DNA of 64,000 nt from Luteibacter sp. (GTDB lineage Bacteria > Pseudomonadota > Gammaproteobacteria > Xanthomonadales > Rhodanobacteraceae), in assembly GCF_009912395.1 (NCBI RefSeq), contig NZ_WNDO01000023.1, positions 1 through 64,000 on the forward strand. The letters are read 5' to 3'. The notes beneath the pieces are model-generated. The model was not told where the DNA came from. It made no database searches and saw nothing but the letters and a program-made list of their open reading frames with translations. Shown here piece by piece: positions 49,055 through 58,616 of the stretch (its first letter is position 1; the number at the start of each line of letters is the position of its first letter). The translations under genes were made by a program, and so were the position numbers.

Positions 49055-49496
49055 CGCTTCCTTTTTGCTTGCGGGGAGAGGAATGTAATGAAGCCACCAC
49101 CCCGAGGAAGATCGTGGGACGCTCGATGGGGAAAAGGCCTACGTCATCTGTCGACACGAAAGAAATATGGACGTCCATACTTCCAAACCGTTGACGAGGA
49201 TGCCTGCCCTTGTGTTACCGTGTTGCTAAGCAACATGTCATCCAGGGGGCGTCCATGCACCACCCTCATTTCGCAATCGCATCCTGTCAGGCCGCTCTCA
49301 TGAGCGGCGGGCGATGTCGTAGCCGCTGATCCTGCGTGGGCGTCGCATCGCGGCGTTTCCATCCGATTCTGATTCGTTTCCAGCGTCGCTTGCGGCCTGA
49401 CGAGGCGTTGTGGCCGTTCGTCGGCGCGCTGCGGGCCCTTCATCCACGGGGATATTGGGGTGGAGGGCTCTTTTTTCCGTACATCCAAGGGGTTCC
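49055..49496. other. 442-base divergent intergenic region between the metalloprotease and TonB receptor genes
   Basis: No gene was found. It must hold the promoters of the two divergent genes. One clear palindrome (49221-49235) stands out. Short open frames lack ribosome-binding sites and known motifs. Confidence 0.4.
49221..49235. promoter_or_regulatory. 7-1-7 palindrome (possible operator)
   Basis: tgttgctaagcaaca has perfect 7-base arms around one base. It lies about 170 bases upstream of the protease start and 262 bases upstream of the TonB receptor start, within ttgtgttaccgtgttgctaa, which may contain promoter elements. The binding protein is unknown. Confidence 0.4.
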
Positions 49497-52400
49497 ATGG
49501 TCATGACGCCGCTGTCGCGGGCACTGCTCGCCGCCGCCATTCTTTCTGCGTTGCCATTGACGGCAAAGGCGCAGTCCACCACCGGTTCGATCTACGGACA
49601 GGTGAAGGCCTCGCCGGGCGATTCGTTACGCATCACCAACGACACGGGCCTGAGCCGGGACGTGGGCATCGATGAACGTGGTCGTTACTCGGCAGCCCAG
49701 TTACCCCTGGGCTCCTATACGGTATCGGTCATCCACGATGGCCATGTCGCGCAAACCCGCGAAAACGTCTCACTGCGTGTCGGTTCCGGTGTGGAAGTCT
49801 CCTTCGTCAACGCGGATGCTCAGGACCTTGGCGGCGTTGCCGTCACCGCCAATGCGCTACCCTCGATCGACGTGTCGACCGTGGATTCGCGGACCGTCGT
49901 GACGGCCCAGCAACTTGCCCGGCTGCCGCTTGGGCGCAATGCCGAGGCCATCGCCTTGCTGGCGCCGGGCGCGGTGAACAACAGCGGCAGCTTTACCGGG
50001 CCAACGGGTAATTCGCTCGTGTCGTTCGGCGGTTCGGCGGCGAGCGAGAATGCCTACTACGTCAACGGATTCAATACGACCGACCCCTTGCGTGGCTTCG
50101 GCGGCATCTCGCTTCCCTATGGCGCCATCGATCAGCAGGAGGTCTATACGGGCGGCTACAGCGCCCAGTACGGTCGTTCCGATGGCGGCGTGATCAACAT
50201 CGTCGGCAAGCGTGGTACGAACGAGTGGCATGGCGGCGCGCAACTGATCTGGGAGCCGGAGCGGCTTCGCGCCAACGAGCGCGATAGTTACTACACCAAT
50301 GGCCTGCCGCCGCAGCCGAAGGCGGGTTATCTCTACGCGCCCAATCGCGGTAACGCGACGACCTCGACCACGGCCAGCCTCTATGCCGGTGGCCCGCTCA
50401 TCAAGGACAAGCTGTTCCTGTTTGCGGCCGCCGAAGTGGAACGACGTACGGGCGACGTATTGAACAACGTCACCCAGGCGCAGGCGCCGGACCGCTCCTA
50501 CCGTTACCAACTGCCACGCTGGTACGCCAAGCTGGACTGGAACATCGACGACAGCAATCTTCTCGAAGTGACGGGCGCCTCCGATAAGATCGAGAAGTCG
50601 GGAACGATCTACGATTACGACTACGTGAACCGCATCCGTGGAACGCGCCTGACGGGAGCAAACAACGAGAAGCAGGGCGGCGATCTCTATACGGCCCGCT
50701 ACACGGGATACATCACCGACGACCTGACGGTGAGCGCGCAGTACGGACGCATGCACACGTCCAACTACGTGGTGCCGTCGGGTTATGCACAGGACGCCGT
50801 TTACATCAGCAGGTTGGATTTCCAGAACCCGGTCTATACGGGAGGCGTCGCCCGGCAGGGTGGCCAGACGGTGTCTTCAGTGAGTAATCCGGGACGGAGC
50901 AACGACACCCGAAACACGCGCATCGATATTCATTACACCATCGGCGATCACACGATCACCGCCGGTATCGACAACCAGCAGGCCCGGGCCCGCGACCAGG
51001 GCTCGGCGACATCGGGTCCCGGATACGCGTGGACCTATGCGCAGGCGTCGCCCGGGCTGCCTATTTCCACCGGCGCCGGCGTGGATGCACCGGGAAAGTA
51101 TCCCGGAGGCGAGCAGGGCTACTACGTGATACGCGGGGTATCGTCGAGCCTCGCTACCGTGCGTTCCAGCCAGCGTGCGCAGTACATCGAGGATGCGTGG
51201 CAGGTGAGTGATCGTTGGCTGCTGACGGCCGGTCTTCGCAACGACCAGTTCACCAACTACAACGCCGACAGTCAGGTCTACATCCGGCAAACTTCCCCGC
51301 AGTGGGCGCCGCGCATCGGTTTCAGCTGGGATGTGAATGGCGATGCGAGTTTCAAGGTGTATGGGAATGTCGGTCGCTACTACCTCGCTTTGCCGCTCAA
51401 CCCGGCGCTCAATGCGGCAGGTGGTGCGCTCAGCACGTCGCAGTACTTCACCTACCAGGGCATCGCGGCCGATGGCCAGCCATTGAACCTGACGGCCATC
51501 GCCCCGGGCGTGCCGGTGTCGCCGAACAATTACTTCGGAAAGCTACCGGATCCGAAGACGGTCGCCGCGCGTGGCATGAAGGCGGAGAACCAGGACGAGT
51601 ACATCCTCGGATTCACGAAGACCTTCGGGCTGTCATGGATTTATGGAGCGAAGCTGACGTATCGCAAGCTGCGCAACGCCATTGACGATTACTGCGACAT
51701 CGGACGCATTGTCGCCAAGGGACGTGCGCTCGGTTACGACATCGACAGTTCGCAGACCAACAGCTGCTATCTCTTCAACCCGGGCCAGGCCAATACCTTC
51801 GTCCTGCTCGACAGGGCGGGCAACCACGTCGACGTGCCGGTGACCAACGCCGAACTGGGGTTCGACCGCCTGAAACGCTCGTACTACAGCCTCGAACTGC
51901 TGCTCGAGCATCCGTTCGATGGTAAGTGGTACGGAAAGGCCATGTATGTCTTCTCGCGCAGCTATGGAAACACGGAAGGCCAGCTTCGCTCCGATCTCAA
52001 CCAGACCGCCGCGTCGACCAGCGAGGACTGGGACAACTCGTGGATCATGGAACATACCAATGGTCCGCAGAGCAACGATCACACCCACCAGTTCAAGCTA
52101 TTTGGCTACTGGCAGGTCGCGTCAGAGTGGCTGGTGTCTGGAAATCTGAGCCTGGTTTCGGGCACACCGCGTCATTGCCTCGGCTACTACGGTGCCGACC
52201 ATAGCGATCCGGCGAGCTACAACAGTGATTACCACTACTGCGATGGTCAGCCCTCACCGCCCGGAAAGCAGGGGCGCTTGCCCTGGATTCGTCAGATCGA
52301 TCTGGGCGTCACCTGGCGTCCGTCGTTCGGCGAAGGCAAGCTCGCCTTCAATGCGAACGTATTCAACCTGCTCAACGAGCAACGCGCCTTGCAGCAGTTC

Positions 52401-52505
52401 CCGCGGTCCGAAGCAGGCCCTGGTATTCCCAATCCCGCCTATGGCGTGATCACGCAGCGTCAGGCGCCGCGTTACGGGCGCCTGAGTGTGTCGTACGACT
52501 TCTGA
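49497..52505 (+). CDS. Oar-like TonB-dependent receptor with N-terminal carboxypeptidase-regulatory-like domain
   Basis: About 1002 residues from the ATG at 49497, with the signal peptide MVMTPLSRALLAAAILSALP. A CarboxypepD_reg-like domain (TTGSIYGQVKASPGDSLRIT, YSAAQLPLGSYTVSVIHDGH) covers about residues 27-105, followed by the plug (YYVNGFNTTDPLRGFGGISL, GGYSAQYGRSDGGVINIVGK) and a large barrel ending in LSVSYDF with the terminal Phe typical of outer-membrane proteins. Oar-type receptors handle peptides, glycans or protein export. The gene stops 4 bases before the convergent oxidoreductase stop. The link to the neighbouring murein-peptide operon is only positional. Confidence 0.9.
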   Translation: MVMTPLSRALLAAAILSALPLTAKAQSTTGSIYGQVKASPGDSLRITNDTGLSRDVGIDERGRYSAAQLPLGSYTVSVIHDGHVAQTRENVSLRVGSGVEVSFVNADAQDLGGVAVTANALPSIDVSTVDSRTVVTAQQLARLPLGRNAEAIALLAPGAVNNSGSFTGPTGNSLVSFGGSAASENAYYVNGFNTTDPLRGFGGISLPYGAIDQQEVYTGGYSAQYGRSDGGVINIVGKRGTNEWHGGAQLIWEPERLRANERDSYYTNGLPPQPKAGYLYAPNRGNATTSTTASLYAGGPLIKDKLFLFAAAEVERRTGDVLNNVTQAQAPDRSYRYQLPRWYAKLDWNIDDSNLLEVTGASDKIEKSGTIYDYDYVNRIRGTRLTGANNEKQGGDLYTARYTGYITDDLTVSAQYGRMHTSNYVVPSGYAQDAVYISRLDFQNPVYTGGVARQGGQTVSSVSNPGRSNDTRNTRIDIHYTIGDHTITAGIDNQQARARDQGSATSGPGYAWTYAQASPGLPISTGAGVDAPGKYPGGEQGYYVIRGVSSSLATVRSSQRAQYIEDAWQVSDRWLLTAGLRNDQFTNYNADSQVYIRQTSPQWAPRIGFSWDVNGDASFKVYGNVGRYYLALPLNPALNAAGGALSTSQYFTYQGIAADGQPLNLTAIAPGVPVSPNNYFGKLPDPKTVAARGMKAENQDEYILGFTKTFGLSWIYGAKLTYRKLRNAIDDYCDIGRIVAKGRALGYDIDSSQTNSCYLFNPGQANTFVLLDRAGNHVDVPVTNAELGFDRLKRSYYSLELLLEHPFDGKWYGKAMYVFSRSYGNTEGQLRSDLNQTAASTSEDWDNSWIMEHTNGPQSNDHTHQFKLFGYWQVASEWLVSGNLSLVSGTPRHCLGYYGADHSDPASYNSDYHYCDGQPSPPGKQGRLPWIRQIDLGVTWRPSFGEGKLAFNANVFNLLNEQRALQQFPRSEAGPGIPNPAYGVITQRQAPRYGRLSVSYDF

Positions 52506-52509
52506 TGGG

Positions 52510-53622
52510 TCAGCCTCGCTTCGGCGCCAGCATGGCGGGGGTGACGCCTGCGTCCTGGAGGTGGGCGGGCAACTCGCGCCCCAACGCCAGCATGGCGCAG
52601 GTCTCGCCCATCGCCGCGCTGGTCTGGATGCCGTAGCCGCCCTGGGCGGCTAGCCAGAAGAAGCCAGGGGCGTCGTTGGCGAATCCACCGACCAGGTCGC
52701 CGCTGGGGACGAAGCTACGTAGGCCTGCCCAGATGCGCTTCGGACGACGGATGGTCATCGTCGTGGCTTCCTCGATGCGGTGAATCCCCAGGGCGATGTC
52801 GTATTCCTCGGGCTGCACATCGTGCGGATAGGTCGGGTCGGCGTTGGCTGGCGAGCCCAGCAGCAGGCCGGCATCGGGCTTGAAGTAATAGGACTCGTCG
52901 AAGGCGAGTATGAAAGGCCAGTCGGTGGTGACCAGGCCTTCTGGTGGTTCGAACAGAAAGGCGGAGCGGCGACGGGGCTCCAGACCGATGGGAGCGACGC
53001 CGGCGAGTCCGGCGATGACATCGGTCCAGGCGCCGGCTGCGTTGACCACGATGGGCGTGCGGATGGCTTCATTGATCAGCCACTCGGTGCCGTCGCGTTC
53101 GAGCGAGGTCACCTCTGTGTCGAGTCGCAGCGTGGCGCCATGGTCCTTCGCGCCGCGAAGGAAGGACTGGTGCAATTCATTGACGTCGATATCTGCGGCG
53201 TTCGGTTCCCAAAGCGCGTTCTGGGATGCCTCGGGTCGCATTACGGGGACACCCGCTTTTATCGCCGCATGGTCCACGACGGCGAGGCTTGGCGTATGGA
53301 TGCGCAAAGCCTCGTAATCGGCGAGCAGGGCCTCGACCTGGCCCTCGCTTGCGACGACGAGCGAGCCGCGGCGACGCAGGATCGGGTGGTTTGCGAACCC
53401 CGGGGGCGGGGCATCAAGGAAGGGATGCGTGGCCCGCGACAAGGCGCGTACCTGCGGCGATCCGTAGATTTCGCTGAAGTGTGCGGCCGACCGGCCCGTG
53501 GTGTGCATGCCGGCGAAGGGCTCGCGTTCCAGCATCAACACACGCGCGTGCGGTGCGAGAAAATAGGCGATGGAGGCACCGGCAATGCCGGCACCGATAA
53601 CGACGATGTCGTAATGATTCAT
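52510..53622 (-). CDS. FAD-dependent D-amino-acid oxidase/dehydrogenase-like protein (DAO family)
   Basis: A 370-residue flavoprotein. The dinucleotide motif VVIGAGIAGASIAYFLA opens the chain, MLEREPFAGMHTTGRSAAHF follows, and the C-terminal FAD segment reads PGFFWLAAQGGYGIQTSAAM. The DAO family oxidises D-amino acids, glycine or N-methyl amino acids. The operon context (Ala-D/L-Glu epimerase, NlpC/P60 peptidase) suggests D-amino acids from murein, but the substrate is not proven. Its start overlaps the stop of the L,D-transpeptidase gene by 4 bases. It is the last gene of the operon. Confidence 0.85.
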   Translation of the reverse strand: MNHYDIVVIGAGIAGASIAYFLAPHARVLMLEREPFAGMHTTGRSAAHFSEIYGSPQVRALSRATHPFLDAPPPGFANHPILRRRGSLVVASEGQVEALLADYEALRIHTPSLAVVDHAAIKAGVPVMRPEASQNALWEPNAADIDVNELHQSFLRGAKDHGATLRLDTEVTSLERDGTEWLINEAIRTPIVVNAAGAWTDVIAGLAGVAPIGLEPRRRSAFLFEPPEGLVTTDWPFILAFDESYYFKPDAGLLLGSPANADPTYPHDVQPEEYDIALGIHRIEEATTMTIRRPKRIWAGLRSFVPSGDLVGGFANDAPGFFWLAAQGGYGIQTSAAMGETCAMLALGRELPAHLQDAGVTPAMLAPKRG

Positions 53623-54377
53623 GGGGAGGGCAGCCGCCAGGCGTCGCGAAGACGCGCGTATTCATTCTTGGGCAGGAGGACGAAGACGGGTTTCTTTTTG
53701 GGGTCGAGCCAGGCGAGCAGGCGCTCCATCGTGGTGTCGGTCATCGCGGTGCAGCCAGCGGTGGTGGATGTGGGCGAACGCCAGAGGTGCGCGAAGATGC
53801 AGCTACCACCACCTCGCCGGCCGTCGGGATTGTGCTCGATGACGAAACCCATCCGGTAGAGGCCATCACCGTTCAGGTGCAGGTCGCGTCGCATGGGTTC
53901 GGTGGAACCTTCGACGGCTTTGCGGCCGACCTTGTCCGCGTCGACCAGGCGGTTGTAATAAGGCGAGCCATCCACGTCCATGCAATAGTCGGAAGCGGTG
54001 AGACCGACGTAGGGCATGGCGGTGGCATGGCTTCGTGCGTAACCGAAGGCCTCGCCGATACGGAACACGCCGGCCGGGCTGCGGTTGTCGCCTTCGTGCT
54101 TCTGTGGGCCGTCGTTTTGGGTTGGGTTGAGGCCGATGCCCCAGGCGCTACCGTTCTTGCCGATGGTGACATCGGCGGCACTGCCGGTTTCCTTCCATGC
54201 ACCTGCATCGCGCACGTAGGTACGAAGCGTTCCGTGCTCGGCGTTCCAGTCATCGGTCGTCACGACGATCATTTGCTGGGCGCCCGACCATGCGTTCGGC
54301 GCTTCGACCGCCAGGACGGCTGTGGGGAGGGTGATGCAAGTGAAGCCTAGCCAGCGAAAGAGCGAGGAGGCGCGCAT
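53619..54377 (-). CDS. Secreted L,D-transpeptidase-family (YkuD-like) protein
   Basis: A 252-residue protein with the signal peptide MRASSLFRWLGFTCITLPTA ending near VLAVEA. The catalytic region shows the YkuD pattern: GGGSCIFAHLW with the His and TSTTAGCTAM with the nucleophile Cys. Earlier, DNRSPAGVFRIGEAFGYA gives the family's P-A-G-x-F start. Such enzymes form or cut L,D-cross-links or attach lipoproteins to murein. Here it is in an operon with murein-peptide enzymes. The ATG at 54377 follows cggagcactac. Gaps are 15 bases before and a 4-base overlap after. Confidence 0.85.
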   Translation of the reverse strand: MRASSLFRWLGFTCITLPTAVLAVEAPNAWSGAQQMIVVTTDDWNAEHGTLRTYVRDAGAWKETGSAADVTIGKNGSAWGIGLNPTQNDGPQKHEGDNRSPAGVFRIGEAFGYARSHATAMPYVGLTASDYCMDVDGSPYYNRLVDADKVGRKAVEGSTEPMRRDLHLNGDGLYRMGFVIEHNPDGRRGGGSCIFAHLWRSPTSTTAGCTAMTDTTMERLLAWLDPKKKPVFVLLPKNEYARLRDAWRLPSP

Positions 54378-54392
54378 GTAGTGCTCCGGGAG

Positions 54393-55502
54393 TCAGGTAC
54401 CCTGCTTGAGGTCGAGGGGCTCGAGACCATGAATGGCTCGGATGCCGAGGCCCGGTACATCCCGGATCGTGATCTTCGCCTCGTTGAAGTCGATGCCGCC
54501 GTCGACGGGATCGAGCGCGCACAGGGACGGGACATCGAGATCGACCTTGGTAATGACATCGGCCTTGGCGACCGCCAAGTGGACGGCCGCCGCGACGCTT
54601 ACGCTGGATTCCAGCATGCAGCCCATCATGCATTCGATGCCATGCAAGCTCGCGATGTCCGCGATGCGGATGGCGTTGGACAAGCCGCCGGTCTTCATGA
54701 GCTTGATGTTGATGATGTCGGCGGCGCGCATCCGGATCAGCTCCAGCACCTCGAGCGGACCGAAGACGCTCTCGTCGGCCATGATGGGGGTATGTACGCG
54801 CTCGGTGACGTAACGCAGTCCTTCCAGGTCGCGCGCCTTCACCGGCTGTTCGACCAGTTCCAGGTGGACGCCGGCGTCTTCCAGGACATGCAGTGCGTAG
54901 ACGGCTTGTTTCGCCGTCCAGCCCTGGTTGGCATCCAGGCGCAGCAGCGCGCGGCTGTGTACCGCGGCGTGGATGGCGCGAACGCGCTCGATGTCCACGC
55001 CGATGTCCTTGCCCACCTTGATCTTCAGCGATGCGAAACCGCGCTCCACGGCCGAAACCGACTTGGCGACCATCGTATCGATGTCATCGACGCTGATCGT
55101 GATGTCGGTGGTAATGACCGGATCGCCGCCGCCCAGCAATCGGTAGAGCGGCGCACCGTACAACTGCGCCCACAGGTCGTGCACGGCGATCTCGACGGCC
55201 GCCTTGGCACTGGTGTTGCGCACCAGTGCGTTCTGGATCCCATGGGTCACGCGATTGAGGTCGGCGATATCCAGGCCAATCAGCTTCGGCGCGATGTAGT
55301 GGCGGATGGCTTCGATGATGGAACCATGCGTGTCGCCCGTGATAACCGCCGTGGCCGGTGCGCCGCCGTATCCGATACGGCCGTCATCCGTATGCACCAT
55401 CACGATGACGTCCTCGACCTGGTCGACGGTACGAAGTGCGGTCTTGAACGGCGTCTTCAACGGAATGCGGAGCATGCCGAAACGGATGTCGGTGATCTTC
55501 AT
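54393..55502 (-). CDS. Dipeptide epimerase (L-Ala-D/L-Glu type, enolase superfamily)
   Basis: A 369-residue enolase-superfamily enzyme of the muconate-lactonising subgroup. Catalytic marks: KxK in SLKIKVG (Lys160/162), the metal ligands LRLDANQGW (Asp190), LVEQPV and IMADES, the second base in INIKLMKTGG, and the dipeptide-binding DxD in VDLDVPSL near the C-terminus, which is typical for Ala-Glu epimerases (YcjG/YkfB). It converts L-Ala-D-Glu from murein to L-Ala-L-Glu for ordinary peptidases. The ATG at 55502 follows aaggga. The NlpC/P60 gene ends 9 bases before it. Confidence 0.93.
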   Translation of the reverse strand: MKITDIRFGMLRIPLKTPFKTALRTVDQVEDVIVMVHTDDGRIGYGGAPATAVITGDTHGSIIEAIRHYIAPKLIGLDIADLNRVTHGIQNALVRNTSAKAAVEIAVHDLWAQLYGAPLYRLLGGGDPVITTDITISVDDIDTMVAKSVSAVERGFASLKIKVGKDIGVDIERVRAIHAAVHSRALLRLDANQGWTAKQAVYALHVLEDAGVHLELVEQPVKARDLEGLRYVTERVHTPIMADESVFGPLEVLELIRMRAADIINIKLMKTGGLSNAIRIADIASLHGIECMMGCMLESSVSVAAAVHLAVAKADVITKVDLDVPSLCALDPVDGGIDFNEAKITIRDVPGLGIRAIHGLEPLDLKQGT

Positions 55503-55511
55503 AGAATCCCT

Positions 55512-56918
55512 TCAGTGCTGCGGGGCACGGATGCGCACGATACTGGTCATGCGGTCGACGAAGGTCTGGGTGTCGTTGAACATCAGTGGCAGCAGGGGCG
55601 TCACCGCGACTTCGTTGAGCTTGATCTCGCGCATGCTGCCATCCGGCTGTCGGTAGGAGATGCCTCCGACATCGTGGATCACGTAGGGTTGGCCGTCGAT
55701 GCGGCCGATCACCATCATGACGTGGCCCGGTATGTAGACGAGATCGCCGATGTCGAGCGCGGCCACCGCTTTCAGGCGGGTCGCACGATCGTCCTTGTCG
55801 GTGTACGCGGTGTGGTCCAGGCCCGGACTAGTGGCCTGATCGCCTGTATTGCGCGGCATCTGCACGCCCATGCTGCGATACACATCGGAGACGAATCCGC
55901 TGCAGTCGCGTCCGTCGTAGGCATGTCCCCAGCCGTAGCGCTCGCCGAGGAAGCGGAACGCCTGGCGGACGATGTTGGCGTGGGTCAGGGGAAGGTAGTC
56001 TGCGGAGGACTCCGGGCCGCGTTGGAGCAGGGCGGGGTGGAAGGACAGCGCGCCATCGTCCCCATGCACCGGGAGGCTGAGCACCCAGGAGGTGTACGGG
56101 CTTTGTCCGTTCACGGGGCGGTCCGCGGGCACCGTGGTATCCAGCGGTACACGCGTGCCCATGTCGAGTTGGAGTCGCGACAGGGCGGGCACTTCCGGCG
56201 TGAAGACGGTGCGCGGGGTCGCACCGGTCACGACACGGTACGGTGAAGCGTCCGCGTGGGCGAAGACCTGTGCGGCCGTGCCCGTAGCGATGTCTTCGGC
56301 GTATACCCATGCGGCATAGCGTTCGCTCACCACGAATAGCCAGCGGCCATCGCGGCTTGCATGCACCACGACAAGCGGATTGCCCGGAAACAACGCACTC
56401 TCCTGGAAGCGATCGATATCGGTATCGCCGGGGCGACTGAAAACGCGCAAGTCGCTCGGATAGCCACGCAGCGCGGTGCGTCGTACCGCCATGCCATAGC
56501 GGGGCTTGATCGTGTCGGGGATGGCATCCGTGGCCGCGTTGGCGATCACCTCATCAAGTGTTCCGTCGGTGATCGGTGCGCTGTCGATGCCGTAGAGCGG
56601 TTTGTTTGGACGTTTCGTCAGCTTGCCGATCCAGCCGGCGACCGTGTCGCGCGGCAGCGTGGCGGGAAGGTGGCGAATATCGTGCATGGAGGGATCGAGG
56701 CGGAGAACGCGCGCGTTCAGCGCGGCGATCGCGGTCTTGTCCATCACGATGGCATCGGGGGCGGCCAGGCGATCGACCCAGAATTCGGGCGTTAGCTGCG
56801 CATCGCCTATGCCGGGAATGCCCGAGGGCGGAACCGCTTGCGTGCCGATCGCCATGAGTGGCGTGGAAAGGCCGCAGGCGAGGGTCACGACCAGCAGGGT
56901 TTGGCGGAAGGTGTTCAT
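55512..56918 (-). CDS. NlpC/P60 peptidase with SH3-like domains (murein endopeptidase, YkfC-like)
   Basis: About 468 residues from the ATG at 56918, with the signal peptide MNTFRQTLLVVTLACGLSTP. The middle holds SH3b-like parts (for example LFVVSERYAAWVYAEDIATG), and the C-terminal NlpC/P60 domain has the catalytic Cys in GRDCSGFVSDVYRSMG, the His in YIPGHVMMVIGRI and a third polar His in YVIHDVGG. YkfC-type enzymes cut between D-Glu and diaminopimelate in tri- or tetrapeptides with a free L-Ala. It should act in the periplasm and supply the dipeptide that the next gene epimerises. It lies 13 bases after the DUF819 gene. Confidence 0.9.
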   Translation of the reverse strand: MNTFRQTLLVVTLACGLSTPLMAIGTQAVPPSGIPGIGDAQLTPEFWVDRLAAPDAIVMDKTAIAALNARVLRLDPSMHDIRHLPATLPRDTVAGWIGKLTKRPNKPLYGIDSAPITDGTLDEVIANAATDAIPDTIKPRYGMAVRRTALRGYPSDLRVFSRPGDTDIDRFQESALFPGNPLVVVHASRDGRWLFVVSERYAAWVYAEDIATGTAAQVFAHADASPYRVVTGATPRTVFTPEVPALSRLQLDMGTRVPLDTTVPADRPVNGQSPYTSWVLSLPVHGDDGALSFHPALLQRGPESSADYLPLTHANIVRQAFRFLGERYGWGHAYDGRDCSGFVSDVYRSMGVQMPRNTGDQATSPGLDHTAYTDKDDRATRLKAVAALDIGDLVYIPGHVMMVIGRIDGQPYVIHDVGGISYRQPDGSMREIKLNEVAVTPLLPLMFNDTQTFVDRMTSIVRIRAPQH

Positions 56919-56931
56919 GTCCGGGTCCAGG

Positions 56932-58080
56932 TCACGAGGCCAGCGACGACAGCACGGAGGCGACAACGAGGCCGAAGCCTGTACCGAGGATATATCCCAG
57001 CAGCGCCAGCAGGATGCCCACCGGCACCAGGGAGCGTGAATAGGTCGCGGCAAGCACCGGTGTCGCGGCCACGCCGCCGATGTGCGCCAGCGAGGATATG
57101 CCGCAAAGATACAGGTCGAAATGAAACAGGCGTGCGAAGAGGCACAGCAGCACGGCGTGCAGGGCAATGATCGTGACGCCGCACAGCAGGTAAAGCGGTG
57201 CGGCGGCGATGCCGGCGAAGCTGCTTTGCGAGGCGAGCACGGCGACGACCGAGATCAGCAGTGCGCTCGACACGGCCTGCGCACCGGGTAGTCGGGCGAG
57301 CGGTGTCTGCGCGGCGACCAGTCCTGCGGCGGTCGCGATGAGGATGGTCCATGTCGTGGCCGAGACCATGCTGCCGACGGGCAGACGAGCGCCCAACAGG
57401 GTGGACAGCGCGGCGACGGCGAGCGCGATGCCCAGCCACAGCAGCACGCTATCACCGGTGGCCGGCGCGCGGGGCGCGGTGTCCGCGACGGCGAGGTCGG
57501 CGCTGGAGGTGGCGCGGGTCCAGCGATTGAAGGCCGGCGCCAGGCGAGCCACGGCGAACAGCACCACGACCCACATCGAGTAGCACAGCGCATCGGTCAG
57601 CAGCGTGGTGGCGAGCGCGGTGTCCGACATGCCGATGGCTTGCTTCACCGCGATCATGTTCGCGGTACCACCCACCCAGCTTCCCGAGAGGGAGGCTAGC
57701 GGCATCCATCCGTTGGCCGGCATCCAGTGGCGGAACAGCAGGTAGGCGACGACGAAGGCGATGAACAGGCTGATCGACGTGCAGGCGAACACGCCAAGTA
57801 CTCGGGGACCGAGCGCGAGGATCGCGCGCAGGTCGCAGTTGATCATCAGCAGGAAGAGCAGGGCGGGAACCAGTCGCGCCACCAGCATCTCCTGCGCGCC
57901 ATGGATCTCGGGCGTGGCGCTCCAGGCGCCGGCCACGGACAGCGCCGTGACGGTGAGATAGGTGAGCACGATCGGTGGCAGCACCTCGAACACCCGCCAG
58001 GCGAAGCGGCGTTCGATGGCAGGCCAGAAGCCCGCCGCAAGCAGCATCACGGCCAGATATGGCCAGACCGACTGGATCAC
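56932..58080 (-). CDS. DUF819 (YjcL-like) multi-pass membrane protein
   Basis: About 382 residues from a GTG at 58080, directly preceded by aggagggacgc, an ideal ribosome-binding site. Around ten or more hydrophobic segments are visible (YLAVMLLAAGFWPAIE, VLPPIVLTYLTVTALSVAGA, VLGVFACTSISLFIAFVVAY), together with the conserved DUF819 glycine motif GSWVGGTANMIAVKQAIG. The family is poorly characterised. As the first gene of an operon with murein-peptide enzymes it is a good candidate importer for the peptides or amino acids released; that role is inference. Confidence 0.85.
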   Translation of the reverse strand: MIQSVWPYLAVMLLAAGFWPAIERRFAWRVFEVLPPIVLTYLTVTALSVAGAWSATPEIHGAQEMLVARLVPALLFLLMINCDLRAILALGPRVLGVFACTSISLFIAFVVAYLLFRHWMPANGWMPLASLSGSWVGGTANMIAVKQAIGMSDTALATTLLTDALCYSMWVVVLFAVARLAPAFNRWTRATSSADLAVADTAPRAPATGDSVLLWLGIALAVAALSTLLGARLPVGSMVSATTWTILIATAAGLVAAQTPLARLPGAQAVSSALLISVVAVLASQSSFAGIAAAPLYLLCGVTIIALHAVLLCLFARLFHFDLYLCGISSLAHIGGVAATPVLAATYSRSLVPVGILLALLGYILGTGFGLVVASVLSSLAS

Positions 58081-58225
58081 GCGTCCCTCCTGGGGTGGTG
58101 TCGTCTGGTCCCAGCATAAAGGGTGGCCGCTGCGCGGCCCATGTTTTGAACGGCTTGCGCCGTACCGCTGCTTCGTAGGGGTGGCTCGCCTGCGGCATCG
58201 CATCGGCGCTCGGGCGTGGCTGGGG

Positions 58226-58467
58226 GAGCCGTCGGGCCGCCGCCGGGGCGCGCCGGCTCCGCCGTCCCTCGGGAAAGGAGGGCCGCTACGCGGCCCGTGT
58301 CTTATGGCTTCGCCCCTTCGGGCTCGGGCAGGTGGTCGGGATTTTTCGACTCGACATCCTGTCTCGGCGAAAAAGGCCGGTCATCCTGACCGGCCCCGCT
58401 GCGCGGTCTTGTCCGACCACCCGCCCTCGGCTCCTCAAGTCGCGCCCCGGCGGCGGCCCGACGGCTC
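58226..58467. repeat. Nested inverted repeat of about 240 bp
   Basis: The outer arms are 27-bp perfect inverted repeats (58226-58252 and 58441-58467, starting gagccgtcgggccgcc). Inside are 9-bp arms ggtggtcgg (58331-58339) and ccgaccacc (58413-58421), and at the core a 9-bp stem ggccggtca/tgaccggcc (58375-58383, 58387-58395) with the loop tcc. The whole can fold into one long structure and may be a multi-copy intergenic element; copies outside this window cannot be seen. Confidence 0.85.
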
Positions 58468-58547
58468 TCCGAACGTTACGGCACCCTGGCCCGCTATCGC
58501 GGGATCGCGTGCAAGCACGCTCCTACATGTCAGCGGGGCTCTGCTTT

Positions 58548-58616
58548 TGTAGGAGCGCGCTTGCGCGCGATGGGTGCTCGCGGCAACCTGGCATCGCGCG
58601 CAAGCACGCTCCTACA
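58548..58616. repeat. Composite REP pair
   Basis: A left REP arm tgtaggagcgcgcttgcgcg and a right inverted arm ending caagcacgctcctaca surround a central insert with gggtgctcgcggcaacctgg. A further half REP (gcgtgcaagcacgctcctac) lies just upstream. This is the usual paired-REP (BIME-like) layout. Confidence 0.8.
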
